Assembly: GCA_025992895.1 (NCBI GenBank)
Contig: DAJPGA010000001.1
Location: 1,072,501 to 1,136,500 of the forward strand
Length of the DNA stretch: 64,000 nucleotides
Origin: Veillonellaceae bacterium
GTDB taxonomy: Bacteria > Bacillota > Negativicutes > Veillonellales > Dialisteraceae
Direction: 5' to 3'
Below are positions 29,448 to 37,578 of the stretch, in pieces. The stretch's first letter is position 1, and every line of letters starts with the position of its first letter. The position numbers and the translations under genes are program-made. The notes under the pieces were generated by a model. That model was not told the DNA's origin and did no database searches. It was given only the letters and a program-made list of their open reading frames with translations.

Positions 29448-29858
29448 ATGATTAAGAAACTGATATTGAAATACTTTCCATCCGAAGAACGATTCTGGGA
29501 AGTCTTCCGCTTTCTCCTTGTGGGCGGCGGATGCTTTGTACTCGAATACGTTCTTCTTTACACACTGACAGAGTATGGCGGCCTTCCTCCGTTGTATTCA
29601 GCGCCGATCGCCTTCACAATCTCGCTCATATTGAACTACTTTCTCTGCGTCAACTTCGTCTTCCATGCCGAGCATCAGAGCCGCTCGCAGGTGGTCCTCT
29701 TCGTCGTGACATCCCTTATGGGACTTGGCATCAATCAGGTGACTATGTGGATTTTCATCGATCTTGTCGGCATCTGGTACATGTTTGCCAAAGTCATCGC
29801 TTCGGCCATCGTCATGATCTGGAACTACTTCACCAAACGCTTCATCCTGCACCATTGA
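29448..29858 (+). CDS. GtrA-family membrane protein
   Basis: 136 aa with four hydrophobic helices and the family opening FWEVFRFLLVGGGCFVLEY. GtrA proteins are thought to flip polyprenyl-phosphate sugars. RBS CAGGAGC. Forms a two-gene unit with the GT2 upstream; a third, polymer-specific transferase could be one of the GT39 genes 1-4 kb downstream, though these are on the other strand. Confidence 0.87.
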   Translation: MIKKLILKYFPSEERFWEVFRFLLVGGGCFVLEYVLLYTLTEYGGLPPLYSAPIAFTISLILNYFLCVNFVFHAEHQSRSQVVLFVVTSLMGLGINQVTMWIFIDLVGIWYMFAKVIASAIVMIWNYFTKRFILHH

Positions 29859-29867
29859 TAAAACAAC

Positions 29868-29907
29868 AAAGAACCTCTCTCCGCGATCGGAGGGAGGTTC
29901 TTTTTAT
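29868..29907. terminator. Bidirectional terminator
   Basis: AAAGAACCTC(TCT)CC and GG(AG)GGAGGTTCTTT arms with T5; also overlaps the stop of the converging UDG-like gene. Confidence 0.88.
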
Positions 29908-30590
29908 TTCCTGAAGAAATCGGCAAGCTGGTTTCTGAAGATGTTAGCACCGCCGTTAGCGGGATGGCGGAGTCCTTTGACGGAGAAGCCTGCATCCAGG
30001 AGCGTGCTCTCGCTTTTCTTTCCTATGGCAAGAAGGGGAAGGGATCCGGTAAGGGAAAGGAGCTCTTTTGTGTAGGAGAGCCCGATGGCAAGTTCATCAT
30101 CTGTCGGCGTCCTGTTGGAAAGGAGGTCATCCTTCTTATGAGGATGGAAAGGATAGATATTCCATAAGATGAACTCATCGGCGGCAAGGCCGGCGTCGAG
30201 GCATGCTTTCCATACGACGGAATCGGTCGGTTCATTGAATCCTTTTTCCTTCTGTGTGGGCTTTGTAATCATAGGAGAGTCTTTCCTGCTTGTCCGTTTT
30301 CCATCTTTTCCTAGGATCATGAGGCTGTTCACTGCAGGATGCTCGTTTAATATCATGCGCTCGCATGTCATGGCGATCCCTGTGAAGTGTCCGCCCTGAT
30401 AACCGCATGCCTCAGCGATCAGAAGAAGCTTTGCCTTCCCAACGCGGCGGGAGAGGTAGTCGTGAAGCTGCTCTTTCCTGATGGATGGCGCATTTTCCAC
30501 TTCATAACGAAGGTCCGTATCTTTCCAGGGATTGAAGGTGAGCGCTCCCTCGTAGGAAGCAAGGCTCTTAATGAATGCATCGATAGTCAT
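29904..30590 (-). CDS. Uracil-DNA glycosylase superfamily protein
   Basis: 228 aa. LLLIAEACGYQGGHFTGIAMT resembles the UDG active-site region and GLRHPANGGANIFRNQ the C-terminal His-Pro loop. Members of this divergent group are usually annotated only as UDG family; catalytic activity on uracil is inferred. ATG 30590 follows AAAGGAAC. It sits between two terminators as a single gene. Confidence 0.75.
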   Translation of the reverse strand: MTIDAFIKSLASYEGALTFNPWKDTDLRYEVENAPSIRKEQLHDYLSRRVGKAKLLLIAEACGYQGGHFTGIAMTCERMILNEHPAVNSLMILGKDGKRTSRKDSPMITKPTQKEKGFNEPTDSVVWKACLDAGLAADEFILWNIYPFHPHKKDDLLSNRTPTDDELAIGLSYTKELLSLTGSLPLLAIGKKSESTLLDAGFSVKGLRHPANGGANIFRNQLADFFRK

Positions 30591-30611
30591 GGCAGTTCCT
30601 TTCGTCTAAAA

Positions 30612-30636
30612 GAAAAGCCGGCATAAGCCGGCCTTA
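30612..30636 (-). terminator. Terminator of the GT39 operon
   Basis: On the minus strand GCCGGC-TTAT-GCCGGC followed by TTTTCTTTT, just past the stop at 30637. Confidence 0.8.
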
Positions 30637-32346
30637 TCAGTTTTCTTCAGCCGGGGAGAGGGGCGCTGTTTCGCCCGCTGCATCCGGTTCATCATTCAAA
30701 TGGTAAAGTGTTCCTCTTGGAAGGTCCTTATCCTTTGTGAAATCATCTTTCATAGGCCATTCTTTGAAGTACTTCATGTCGCTCTTGGAGACAAAGAGGT
30801 AGACGGACTTGCCGGAGTCTTTGTATTCCTTGGCGAAGTCTTCATCAGACTCGGACGGCATGACATACTTTTCATTCCAGAGAGCGCTTCTCTTTTCTTC
30901 ATCAGGAAGAGAAGGAACAAGGCGGGTGCCAGTTTCCCCGGTATAGTACGTATAGCCGGCCGGGTAGGAATGGAAGAAGTAATGGATGCCTGGCGCATCA
31001 TGGATATCATTGGCTGAATCCATGATGGAACGCGACGGAAGGTAGTTAGGGAGTCCTTCCATGATGATGAAGAGGTAAGCCGAAGCGGTAACGGCGGAAA
31101 TAACCGTCAGACGGCGGCCGCTGCTCTTTTTCCAGCGGAGGATGAGTTCCCAGATGGCGTAAAGGATGACAGCGTAGAAAAGAAGCCAGCTGCCTTCCTT
31201 GATGTAAATGGTGCCTGCCACAAGAGCGGCAATCAGGAAGAAGAAACCGCCGTAGGCGCAGAGGCTCGATGCTTTTTCCCCTTCACGCACGCGGAGCGCG
31301 CACATGGCGGAAAGAATAATGGCGGGAACGATGGAAATATAAGTGTAGGTCACATACTTTGTCGCCATAAGGGTGTAGAAAAGGATCGTGCCGATCATCC
31401 AGACCATGAGGAAACGGTAGAACGGGGTCTTTTCTTTCCACTGTTTGACGGCTTCATAAATCGTCATTCCGGTCCAGGGAAGGAGAGCGGCCGGGAAGAT
31501 GACAAGGTAGTAGTACCAGTGATTGTCTTCCGGATGCTCGGAAACGGTGGCTCTTGCTATATTGTGCAGGCCGAGGAACTGGGAAACGAAGTCGCTTCCA
31601 TGAATGGCATACATGCCGCCGTACCAGGGAAGGACGACGACAAGGAAAGCAAGGATGCCCGTGATGGGGAAGAGGGAAAGAATCTTCTTCGGCTCTTTCA
31701 TGGAAAGGCACCAGAGGACAAGAAGGATGCCCGGAAGGACAAGCCCGACAGGCCCTTTGGTAAGGCAGGCAAAGCCGGCAGCAGCATAAGCAATGATCAG
31801 ATGCTTCCTGCTTCCTTCCATGACGCCGATGTAGGCGGAAAGAAGGGTCGGAATCGTAAAGAGAAGAAGGATGCTGTCCGTGATGATGGCATGGGAGATG
31901 ATCCAGAATTCAAAGGAAAGCGCCAGCATGAGCCCTGCCCAGATGGCTGCAATATTATCCTTGAGGATCCGTCTTACGTACCAGGTAAGGAGCATGACGG
32001 AAAGTGCTCCGCAGAAGGCAGAGGGGAGCCTTGCTGCGAGATCCGTGAAGCCCAGGATGGAATAGCTGATGGAAAGCAGCCAGTAAACCATGATCGGCTT
32101 GTCATACCAGTAAATGCCGTAAATCTGCGGGGACATCCAGTTGCCGGACATGACCATTTCCTTAGCCGTCAGCGCATAATTGGATTCGACGGGGTCGGTA
32201 ATGGGGAGACCCCAGGATCCCCAGAGCAGGAATGCAAAGGCAAGGATGAAGATGAATCCCAAAGACTTCTCTGTCACATGGGAAGTCGAGAACGCTTCCT
32301 GCCTTGCTTTTTCCTTCTTTTCTTTTTTCTGTCGTTTCGTGCTCAA
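30637..32346 (-). CDS. ArnT-like glycosyltransferase, family 39 (copy 1)
   Basis: Integral membrane transferase using a polyprenyl-linked sugar, probably modifying lipid A or a surface glycan. 569 aa with a basic N-tail, about 11-12 helices, and the first periplasmic loop motif LPITDPVESNYALTAKEM, in which the Asp/Glu pair is the putative catalytic site. The only credible start is TTG 32346 with GGGAGGA upstream; no ATG occurs before the first helix. Ends with an extra Ala/Glu/Pro tail. It is 33 nt behind a paralogue with the same layout. Confidence 0.87.
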   Translation of the reverse strand: MSTKRQKKEKKEKARQEAFSTSHVTEKSLGFIFILAFAFLLWGSWGLPITDPVESNYALTAKEMVMSGNWMSPQIYGIYWYDKPIMVYWLLSISYSILGFTDLAARLPSAFCGALSVMLLTWYVRRILKDNIAAIWAGLMLALSFEFWIISHAIITDSILLLFTIPTLLSAYIGVMEGSRKHLIIAYAAAGFACLTKGPVGLVLPGILLVLWCLSMKEPKKILSLFPITGILAFLVVVLPWYGGMYAIHGSDFVSQFLGLHNIARATVSEHPEDNHWYYYLVIFPAALLPWTGMTIYEAVKQWKEKTPFYRFLMVWMIGTILFYTLMATKYVTYTYISIVPAIILSAMCALRVREGEKASSLCAYGGFFFLIAALVAGTIYIKEGSWLLFYAVILYAIWELILRWKKSSGRRLTVISAVTASAYLFIIMEGLPNYLPSRSIMDSANDIHDAPGIHYFFHSYPAGYTYYTGETGTRLVPSLPDEEKRSALWNEKYVMPSESDEDFAKEYKDSGKSVYLFVSKSDMKYFKEWPMKDDFTKDKDLPRGTLYHLNDEPDAAGETAPLSPAEEN

Positions 32347-32379
32347 AATGGATTCCTCCCTGAATGAAGTGAAATGTGA

Positions 32380-33990
32380 TTACTTCTGCAAAGAACCTTC
32401 GCCATTTCCTTTGCGGAAGAGGTAAGCTGTATCTTTTTCCCAGATGAGTGTGAGATCCTTCTTTTCCTCATCCGGCCAGTTCTTGTAAAGCTTTTTCTGA
32501 ATCAGTATATAAGCCTGATCCGGCAGGCGGGCAGGTTCTTCAAGTCCCGGAAGCAGGACGCCGTTTTCCTTGTTCTTTTCATCAACCTGCTGCTTCCTCT
32601 TGTCGAAGTCAGGAAGCGCCTTTCCGTACAGGTCCTCATAGAAAGCAAAGGACGGGCGGTAGAAGGGATCGATATAAAGAGGGATATTGGAATCGAGTGA
32701 TTCAGAAGCTGTTTTTTCTGCAATGGCTCTTGAGGTGAAAAGATCGGAGACCGGCTTTTCAAAAGCGCCCCAGACGGAAAGGACGAAAACCAGGATCAAA
32801 GCAGCCTGCGTCATGAAGAAGGCATGGAATCTTCCCTTCATGAGGCGGCTTGCCGAGAAGAAAGCGGCAAGGACCATGAGTCCTGCGATAGCGTAGTGGA
32901 CGACGGGTCCGCCTTCCGGAGAGAAGGGGACAAAAGCAACGGCGCCGGCCGTAATCAGTGCAAAGACGACATGGCAGATGATGAAGGCTTTGGAAACATG
33001 CCCGGTCTCTTCAATCCGCGCAAGATAAGCGGAAGAAAGGACGGCAAGCGGAGGGAACATCGGAAGGATGTAGGAGAAGAGCTGCGTGGAGGATACGGAG
33101 AAGAAAAGGAAGATGAAAAGCGCCCATACGATGAAGTAGAGCATGACCTTGTCTTTTCTCCATTCACGGAAGCTTTTCAAAAGTCCCGGAAGTGTTCCGC
33201 TCCATGGATAGAAGCCCGCCAGCACGACGACGATATAGAGCCAGTAATGGTTCTGCCCTGCGTGCTCAGGAGCCACGAAGCGCGTGATATTATGGTAGCC
33301 CAGGAATGTATCGATGAAAGCATCTCCGTGAAGCATGCCCATTTCGATGTACCAGGGAAGACCGACGAGGCAGGCAAGCGGGATGCCCCAGTACCATTTA
33401 AGTCCCATAATGTGCTTGATGTCAAACTGGCGCGAAAAAATGAGCCAGAGACCGACAATCAGGGCCGGGAATCCGAATCCGACAGGGCCCTTCGTCAAAA
33501 GTGCTAGCCCGCACGCGATATACGCGGCTGCATATTCTTTTCTCAGGAATGACATGAGCGCAACGGTCAGTGTGAGGCAGAGGAGCATGTCCGTGACCGA
33601 GCTTCTGGCAAGGACGATGATCTCTAGCGATGTGGCGCAGATGAAGCCGGCGCGAAGGGCGGCTCTTTCGCCCAGGAAGCGGCGGGAGGAGAGGAAGAGG
33701 TAGCAGGGCGTCAGCGCGCCTAAAAGGACGGAAGGAAGTCTGGCGGCCCAGGTAGAGACGCCGAAAATCGAAAAGGAAATGGCTTCCAGCCAATAGAAAA
33801 GCGGCGGTTTGTCATACCAAAACTCGCCGTAGATGCGCGGGGATATCCAGTCTCCTGTCGCCAGCATCTCCTTGGCCGTTTCGCCATAAACGGGTTCATC
33901 CGGGTCCAGAAGCGGAATCAGTCCGGAAAATGTGCCGTAAAGAAAAAGGCAGAAAAGGAAAAGGAGGATGCAGTTTCTATATGTTTTCAT
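32380..33990 (-). CDS. ArnT-like glycosyltransferase, family 39 (copy 2)
   Basis: 536 aa. The same architecture as copy 1: LIPLLDPDEPVYGETAKEMLATGDWISPRIYGEFWYDKP in the first loop and long runs of shared spacing, so the two are probably an old tandem duplication. ATG 33990 is chosen: it begins MKTYRNCILLFLFCLFLYG, the expected first helix, and starts 25 nt after the DedA stop. An upstream frame to 34311 runs through DedA and is not coding. No strong RBS is seen. Confidence 0.87.
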   Translation of the reverse strand: MKTYRNCILLFLFCLFLYGTFSGLIPLLDPDEPVYGETAKEMLATGDWISPRIYGEFWYDKPPLFYWLEAISFSIFGVSTWAARLPSVLLGALTPCYLFLSSRRFLGERAALRAGFICATSLEIIVLARSSVTDMLLCLTLTVALMSFLRKEYAAAYIACGLALLTKGPVGFGFPALIVGLWLIFSRQFDIKHIMGLKWYWGIPLACLVGLPWYIEMGMLHGDAFIDTFLGYHNITRFVAPEHAGQNHYWLYIVVVLAGFYPWSGTLPGLLKSFREWRKDKVMLYFIVWALFIFLFFSVSSTQLFSYILPMFPPLAVLSSAYLARIEETGHVSKAFIICHVVFALITAGAVAFVPFSPEGGPVVHYAIAGLMVLAAFFSASRLMKGRFHAFFMTQAALILVFVLSVWGAFEKPVSDLFTSRAIAEKTASESLDSNIPLYIDPFYRPSFAFYEDLYGKALPDFDKRKQQVDEKNKENGVLLPGLEEPARLPDQAYILIQKKLYKNWPDEEKKDLTLIWEKDTAYLFRKGNGEGSLQK

Positions 33991-34015
33991 GGGTATCTTT
34001 GCTTGCTTTCTGTTT

Positions 34016-34591
34016 TCATTTCGAATATAAATGGAATCCAAGGGCGACTGCAATGGAAATGACGACGCAGACGAGTGCGATTTCCAGCTTGTAGTCCAGG
34101 ATTTTCTGCCAGTTGTGGCCGAGGACGGATCCAGCGTATACGAGGAAAATCGTCCAGGGAACCGTTCCCAGAATCGTAAGGCCGATGAATTCAGGCATCG
34201 GATACTGGGCAATCCCGGCAGGAAGAGAAATGAACGTGCGGACGCCCGGAAGGAGGCGGCCTGTGAAAATGGCGATTCCGCCGTATATTTCAAACCAGTC
34301 TTTGGCGGCAATCATTTTTCTTGCAGTAAGGCCGCCTTTGGCAGTATGTTTCAATATGAGTCCGCGTCCGCCTTTATAGCCCATGTAGTAGGAAGCGACG
34401 GAACCAGCAATGCCGGCAGCCGTCCCAATGGCAATGGTAGGCCAGAACGAGAAAATTTCCTGAGAAACAAGAAATCCGGCAAAGCCCAGAATGATTTCAC
34501 TGGGAATCGGAACATTCATGTTTTCAAGAGCCATACAGATGAAGAGAGCGAGGTATCCCCAGTCATAGAGGAAGTTGATGATGATGTCCAT
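34016..34591 (-). CDS. DedA-family membrane protein
   Basis: 191 aa, first gene of the DedA-GT39-GT39 unit. DedA/VTT-domain proteins are proposed to flip undecaprenyl phosphate or phospholipids and support envelope integrity. Recognised by ENMNVPIPSEIILGFAGFLVSQ, GSVASYYMGYKGG and FTGRLLPGVRTFISLPAGIAQ. ATG 34591 has AAAGGA 5-6 nt upstream; the longer frame to 34684 lacks an RBS. Supplying or recycling the lipid carrier would suit the GT39 partners. Confidence 0.88.
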   Translation of the reverse strand: MDIIINFLYDWGYLALFICMALENMNVPIPSEIILGFAGFLVSQEIFSFWPTIAIGTAAGIAGSVASYYMGYKGGRGLILKHTAKGGLTARKMIAAKDWFEIYGGIAIFTGRLLPGVRTFISLPAGIAQYPMPEFIGLTILGTVPWTIFLVYAGSVLGHNWQKILDYKLEIALVCVVISIAVALGFHLYSK

Positions 34592-34940
34592 AGAAGTCCT
34601 TTGTGTATAAACGACGCGGCGGGGAGGAAGCAGAAATATCTTGAAGAATCCCCTGCCTAAAGAGTAAGGTAAAAACTTATACAATACATAAACAATATCT
34701 AAATTCTCTAAAATTTTTTGCCTTGCATAGTCTTCAGAGTATTTGCACTTTCAAATATAACATGACAGCGGGCAGGGGTCAACGAAAACGGAAATCCACC
34801 GGGCAAAGAGGCGGCGAGAAGAGAGAGGATTCTTTCCCCGCAGCCGAGTATTCATTTTATTCAAAGGCGGCTTTTTCACTCTCCTATTATATAATGAAAT
34901 AATATATATGCAGTCATATACAGAATAATCAGTATTTTTA

Positions 34941-34969
34941 TTGACAGGAATGTATAAAGTTGATAAAAT
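34941..34969 (+). promoter_or_regulatory. Strong sigma-A promoter of the solute-binding lipoprotein
   Basis: TTGACA (34941-34946), 17-nt spacer, TAAAAT (34964-34969). Transcription would begin near 34976. Confidence 0.85.
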
Positions 34970-34984
34970 ATGCATTAAGTTATG

Positions 34985-35081
34985 TATGGAAAAGGATATT
35001 CCAGCCGGATGGGGTGGAGAAATACACCGGATGAAGATCTTTTCCGTATCTGCAGTGAGATTTCATGCAGATTCCTTTTTT
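34985..35081 (+). promoter_or_regulatory. Structured leader with possible attenuator, class not recognised
   Basis: A 10-bp helix joins TATGGAAAAG (34985-34994) with CTTTTCCGTA (35039-35048), enclosing a GGTG/CACC stem. Immediately after comes ATCTGCA (35048-35054) / TGCAGAT (35066-35072) and a T-run (35075-35081), a terminator-like hairpin before the RBS. The layout is that of a small riboswitch or attenuator. The stretch 34592-34940 shows only AT-rich sequence. Confidence 0.55.
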
Positions 35082-35115
35082 CATTTGTAAGTTGTCATTT
35101 GTGGAGATGAAACAT

Positions 35116-35916
35116 ATGCTGGGTAAAAAGTTAAAAATTCTGTTGGCTGTCGGAGCTGCTTCCGCAGTTATGCTCGCTGCAGGATGCGGCGGCGGAGATT
35201 CCAAATCGAATTCTGCTTCTGGAAAGGGCGGAATTCCTGCTGTTATCCGCGTTGGTTCCGAAACAACATTCCCTCCGTTCGAATTTACAGAGGATGATAA
35301 ATATGTAGGCTTTGATCTTGATCTGGCTGACGCACTCATTAAACAGATGGGCAGCAAGATGGAATTCAAGAGCATGGGCTTTGATGCACTGATTCCGGCT
35401 GTCCAGTCCGGACAGATCGACATGATCGCTGCCGGCCTTGATGCTACACCGGAAAGAGCTAAGCAGGTCGCTTTCTCTGACGTATACTTCAAGGATAACG
35501 GCTACTGCATCGTTGTCAGAAAAGACAATACCACGATCAATGACTGGGCTGATCTTGCAGGAAAGAATGTAGGCGCTCAGGTAGGCACTTACCAGGTCAA
35601 ACTGGCTCAGGAAGCCAAGGCTGCTGAAGTCAAGCAGCTCGATTCCAATTCTCAGGCATGGATGGAACTGCAGGCAAATACGCTTGATGCTGTCGTAATC
35701 GATCAGCCGGTTGCCATGTACTACCTGAAACAGGGTGCAGGCAAGGATCTGAAGATCGTTGGAACACAGAAAGACGGTTCCGGAATGGTATTCGCATTCA
35801 AGAAAGACAACAAGCAGCTTCAGGAAGGCGTCAACAAAGCGCTGAAGGAACTGAAAGCAAACGGCACATACGACAAGATTTATGAAAAATGGTTCGGAAA
35901 GCCGGCTTCCAAATAA
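35116..35916 (+). CDS. Amino-acid ABC transporter substrate-binding lipoprotein (family 3)
   Basis: 266 aa, lipid-anchored binding protein: signal peptide with lipobox LAAGC, then the family 3 signature GSETTFPPFEFTEDDKYVGFDLDL. Probable polar amino acid ligand. ATG 35116 is chosen because GGAG lies 8 nt upstream (the ATG at 35107 overlaps the GGAGA). Unusually, no permease or ATPase gene follows: a terminator closes the gene at once, so it must work with components encoded elsewhere. Confidence 0.9.
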   Translation: MLGKKLKILLAVGAASAVMLAAGCGGGDSKSNSASGKGGIPAVIRVGSETTFPPFEFTEDDKYVGFDLDLADALIKQMGSKMEFKSMGFDALIPAVQSGQIDMIAAGLDATPERAKQVAFSDVYFKDNGYCIVVRKDNTTINDWADLAGKNVGAQVGTYQVKLAQEAKAAEVKQLDSNSQAWMELQANTLDAVVIDQPVAMYYLKQGAGKDLKIVGTQKDGSGMVFAFKKDNKQLQEGVNKALKELKANGTYDKIYEKWFGKPASK

Positions 35917-35935
35917 TTACAAAGATAATGACCCA

Positions 35936-35963
35936 AAGAGAGCAGGAACTCCTGCTCTTTTTG
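35936..35963 (+). terminator. Intrinsic terminator
   Basis: AGAGCAGGA / TCCTGCTCT arms followed by TTTTT. Confidence 0.88.
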
Positions 35964-36046
35964 TATGGATAAAACAGTTTAGAGGTGCTGTTCATCTTTT
36001 CTTTAAGCATTGTTTAAGTCTTGCGTATATACATGCTGGATGAGGA

Positions 36047-36055
36047 TGGTATAAT
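36047..36055 (+). promoter_or_regulatory. Extended -10 promoter of the small secreted protein
   Basis: TG-G-TATAAT at 36047-36055, about 57 nt before the TTG start; no clear -35. Confidence 0.6.
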
Positions 36056-36111
36056 AGGAACAGTGGTGAATGATCACCGCCGGGTATATTCCAGAGAAAG
36101 GAGATGCTGCA

Positions 36112-36333
36112 TTGAAGTCCAAAATTTTGGCCGCTTTAGCAGGTATCCTTGTTCTTGCAGGAGGTTATACTGTCTGGGCAGAGACCTATGGTCCTTATTG
36201 CTACGGACCTGGTGCATACAGTTCAGAGGTGCAGTCTTCTCAGGATCAGAGTCAGTACCCCTGCGGTCCTTACGGTCCTAACGGGAACGGCAGAAGAAGT
36301 TTCTGCGGCGGTCCCTATTACAACAGAGGATAA
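36112..36333 (+). CDS. Small exported Gly/Tyr/Cys-rich protein, 73 aa
   Basis: TTG 36112 is chosen because AAAGGAGATG is 5 nt upstream; an ATG at 36070 lacks a ribosome site. A signal peptide (about residues 1-22, ending in VWA) is followed by a short mature region rich in Gly, Tyr, Pro and Ser with three cysteines, in repeats of the form YGPYCYGPG, PCGPYGPNG, FCGGPYYN. Length and composition suggest a secreted structural or surface peptide; no family recognised. Own promoter; the non-coding structured region follows immediately. Confidence 0.7.
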   Translation: MKSKILAALAGILVLAGGYTVWAETYGPYCYGPGAYSSEVQSSQDQSQYPCGPYGPNGNGRRSFCGGPYYNRG

Positions 36334-36343
36334 ATAATCATCT

Positions 36344-36580
36344 GCGCTCTATGGAGGCGGATGGCCGGTGTCCCTCGGCAGGACAAGCGGTACAAATATG
36401 TCTGGGAAACAGACAAAGCCGGAATGATTGGCTGTGACAGCTTTCGGCAAGCGGCGTGCCTGCGGGCCCCGCGTGCCAGATGCGGTCAGGGGAGGAAGCA
36501 ATTCTTCTTCCCGTGAACGGAAATTGAAAACCGCAAGCAGACGCTCTCCATGTATAGGGCGCGGGTTTGCGGTTTTATTT
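36344..36580 (+). ncRNA. Unassigned multi-hairpin RNA or leader with terminator
   Basis: Complementary segments seen by eye: closing stem GCGCTCT+ATGGAG (36344-36356) with CTCCAT+AGGGCGC (36546-36551, 36556-36562); hairpins TGTCC/GGACA (36369-36385), GTCTG/CAGAC (36400-36414), GCTG/CAGC (36431-36441), GCGGG/CCCGC (36462-36472) and GGGAGGAAG/CTTCTTCCC (36490-36512). A terminator pairs AAAACCGCAA (36527-36536) with TTGCGGTTTT (36567-36576) and is followed by a T-rich tail. Closing stem and terminator cannot form together, as in switches. No ORF is plausible here. I could not assign it to a known class. Confidence 0.5.
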
Positions 36581-36611
36581 TGCTTTTTTGGGGATGGTAT
36601 CCCCTTGTGAT

Positions 36612-36627
36612 ATACTATATGTAGTAT
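36612..36627. repeat. Short palindrome upstream of suf
   Basis: ATACTA-TATG-TAGTAT, six-base perfect arms; operator-like, just after a GGGGAT/ATCCCC hairpin at 36590-36604. Confidence 0.5.
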
Positions 36628-36779
36628 GCGTTTCCTGAATTTGTTCTTGATAAATCCATATATAAGGAAGATAGGGCAGAAAAAGCCCGAAATCAGGAAT
36701 AAGAGAGAGGTAGCAGACAAATCGAAAAAATTTCATATATTTACAGCTACACATAAATAATATAAAATGGAATAAGATT

Positions 36780-36808
36780 TTGATTGTATACATTCTCTGA
36801 CGTATACA
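36780..36808 (+). promoter_or_regulatory. suf promoter with overlapping inverted repeat
   Basis: TTGATT (36780-36785), 17-nt spacer, TATACA (36803-36808). A perfect inverted repeat TGTATAC / GTATACA (36785-36791 and 36802-36808, 10-nt centre) spans the spacer and -10, the expected place for a repressor such as an Rrf2-type Fe-S regulator. Confidence 0.6.
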
Positions 36809-36832
36809 GATTACAATATATGAGGTGATAGA

Positions 36833-37576
36833 ATGACCGAATTACTCCGCGTGGAAAATCTTCACGTTTCAGTAGGCAAGAAAGAACTCCTTCATGGAAT
36901 CAACCTGACTGTAAACAAGGGAGAAGTCCATGTGATTATGGGCATCAACGGCGCAGGCAAGTCTACGCTTCTGCATGCCATCATGGGGAACCCTGTTTAT
37001 ACAATTACTGAAGGCCGTATTTTCTTTGAAGGACAGGATATTACAGAACTGTCTGTCGATAAGAGAGCCAAGCTCGGCGTTTTCCTTTCTTTCCAGAATC
37101 CGATTTCCGTTGCCGGCATTACGACTGAAAACTTCATTCGTACAGCCAAGACAACGATTTCCGGAAAGCAGCAGAGACTCTTCCCTTTCAAGCGTCTCAT
37201 GAAATCCAGAATGGAAGATCTGGCTATGGATCCGTCCTATGCAGAACGTTACCTGAATGACGGCTTCTCCGGCGGCGAAAGAAAGAAGAGTGAAATCCTT
37301 CAGATGCGCATCCTGGATCCGAAGCTGGCCATGCTTGATGAAACAGACTCCGGTCTGGACGTCGATGCTGTCCGCATCGTTTCCCGCAATATTTCCGAAT
37401 ACCACAATGAAAATAATTCACTTCTGATCATTACCCATCTGAACCAGATCCTGAAGTTCATCACACCGGAATTTGTCCACGTCCTCATCGACGGCAAGAT
37501 CGTCAAGGAAGGCGGTCCGGAACTGGTGGACGAAATCGAGACCAACGGCTTTGACGCATACCGCAGCGAGGTGTGA
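36833..37576 (+). CDS. sufC: Fe-S cluster assembly ATPase SufC
   Basis: Soluble ABC-type ATPase of the SufBCD scaffold. 247 aa: Walker A in GINGAGKST, signature SGGERKKSEILQM, Walker B LAMLDETDSGLD, H-loop LIITHLNQ. ATG 36833 follows GAGGTGAT. First gene of the suf operon sufC-B-D-S-U, a gene order typical of Firmicutes. SufC would drive conformational change of SufBD during cluster assembly. Confidence 0.96.
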   Translation: MTELLRVENLHVSVGKKELLHGINLTVNKGEVHVIMGINGAGKSTLLHAIMGNPVYTITEGRIFFEGQDITELSVDKRAKLGVFLSFQNPISVAGITTENFIRTAKTTISGKQQRLFPFKRLMKSRMEDLAMDPSYAERYLNDGFSGGERKKSEILQMRILDPKLAMLDETDSGLDVDAVRIVSRNISEYHNENNSLLIITHLNQILKFITPEFVHVLIDGKIVKEGGPELVDEIETNGFDAYRSEV

Positions 37577-37578
37577 TC

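Noticed and set aside
36480..36512. Possible SRP RNA (GGTCAGG...GGAAGCA resembles helix 8)
   Set aside because: The segment instead forms its own 9-bp hairpin (GGGAGGAAG/CTTCTTCCC) and lacks the UCC-GGAA-GGA tip; the surrounding fold does not match SRP.
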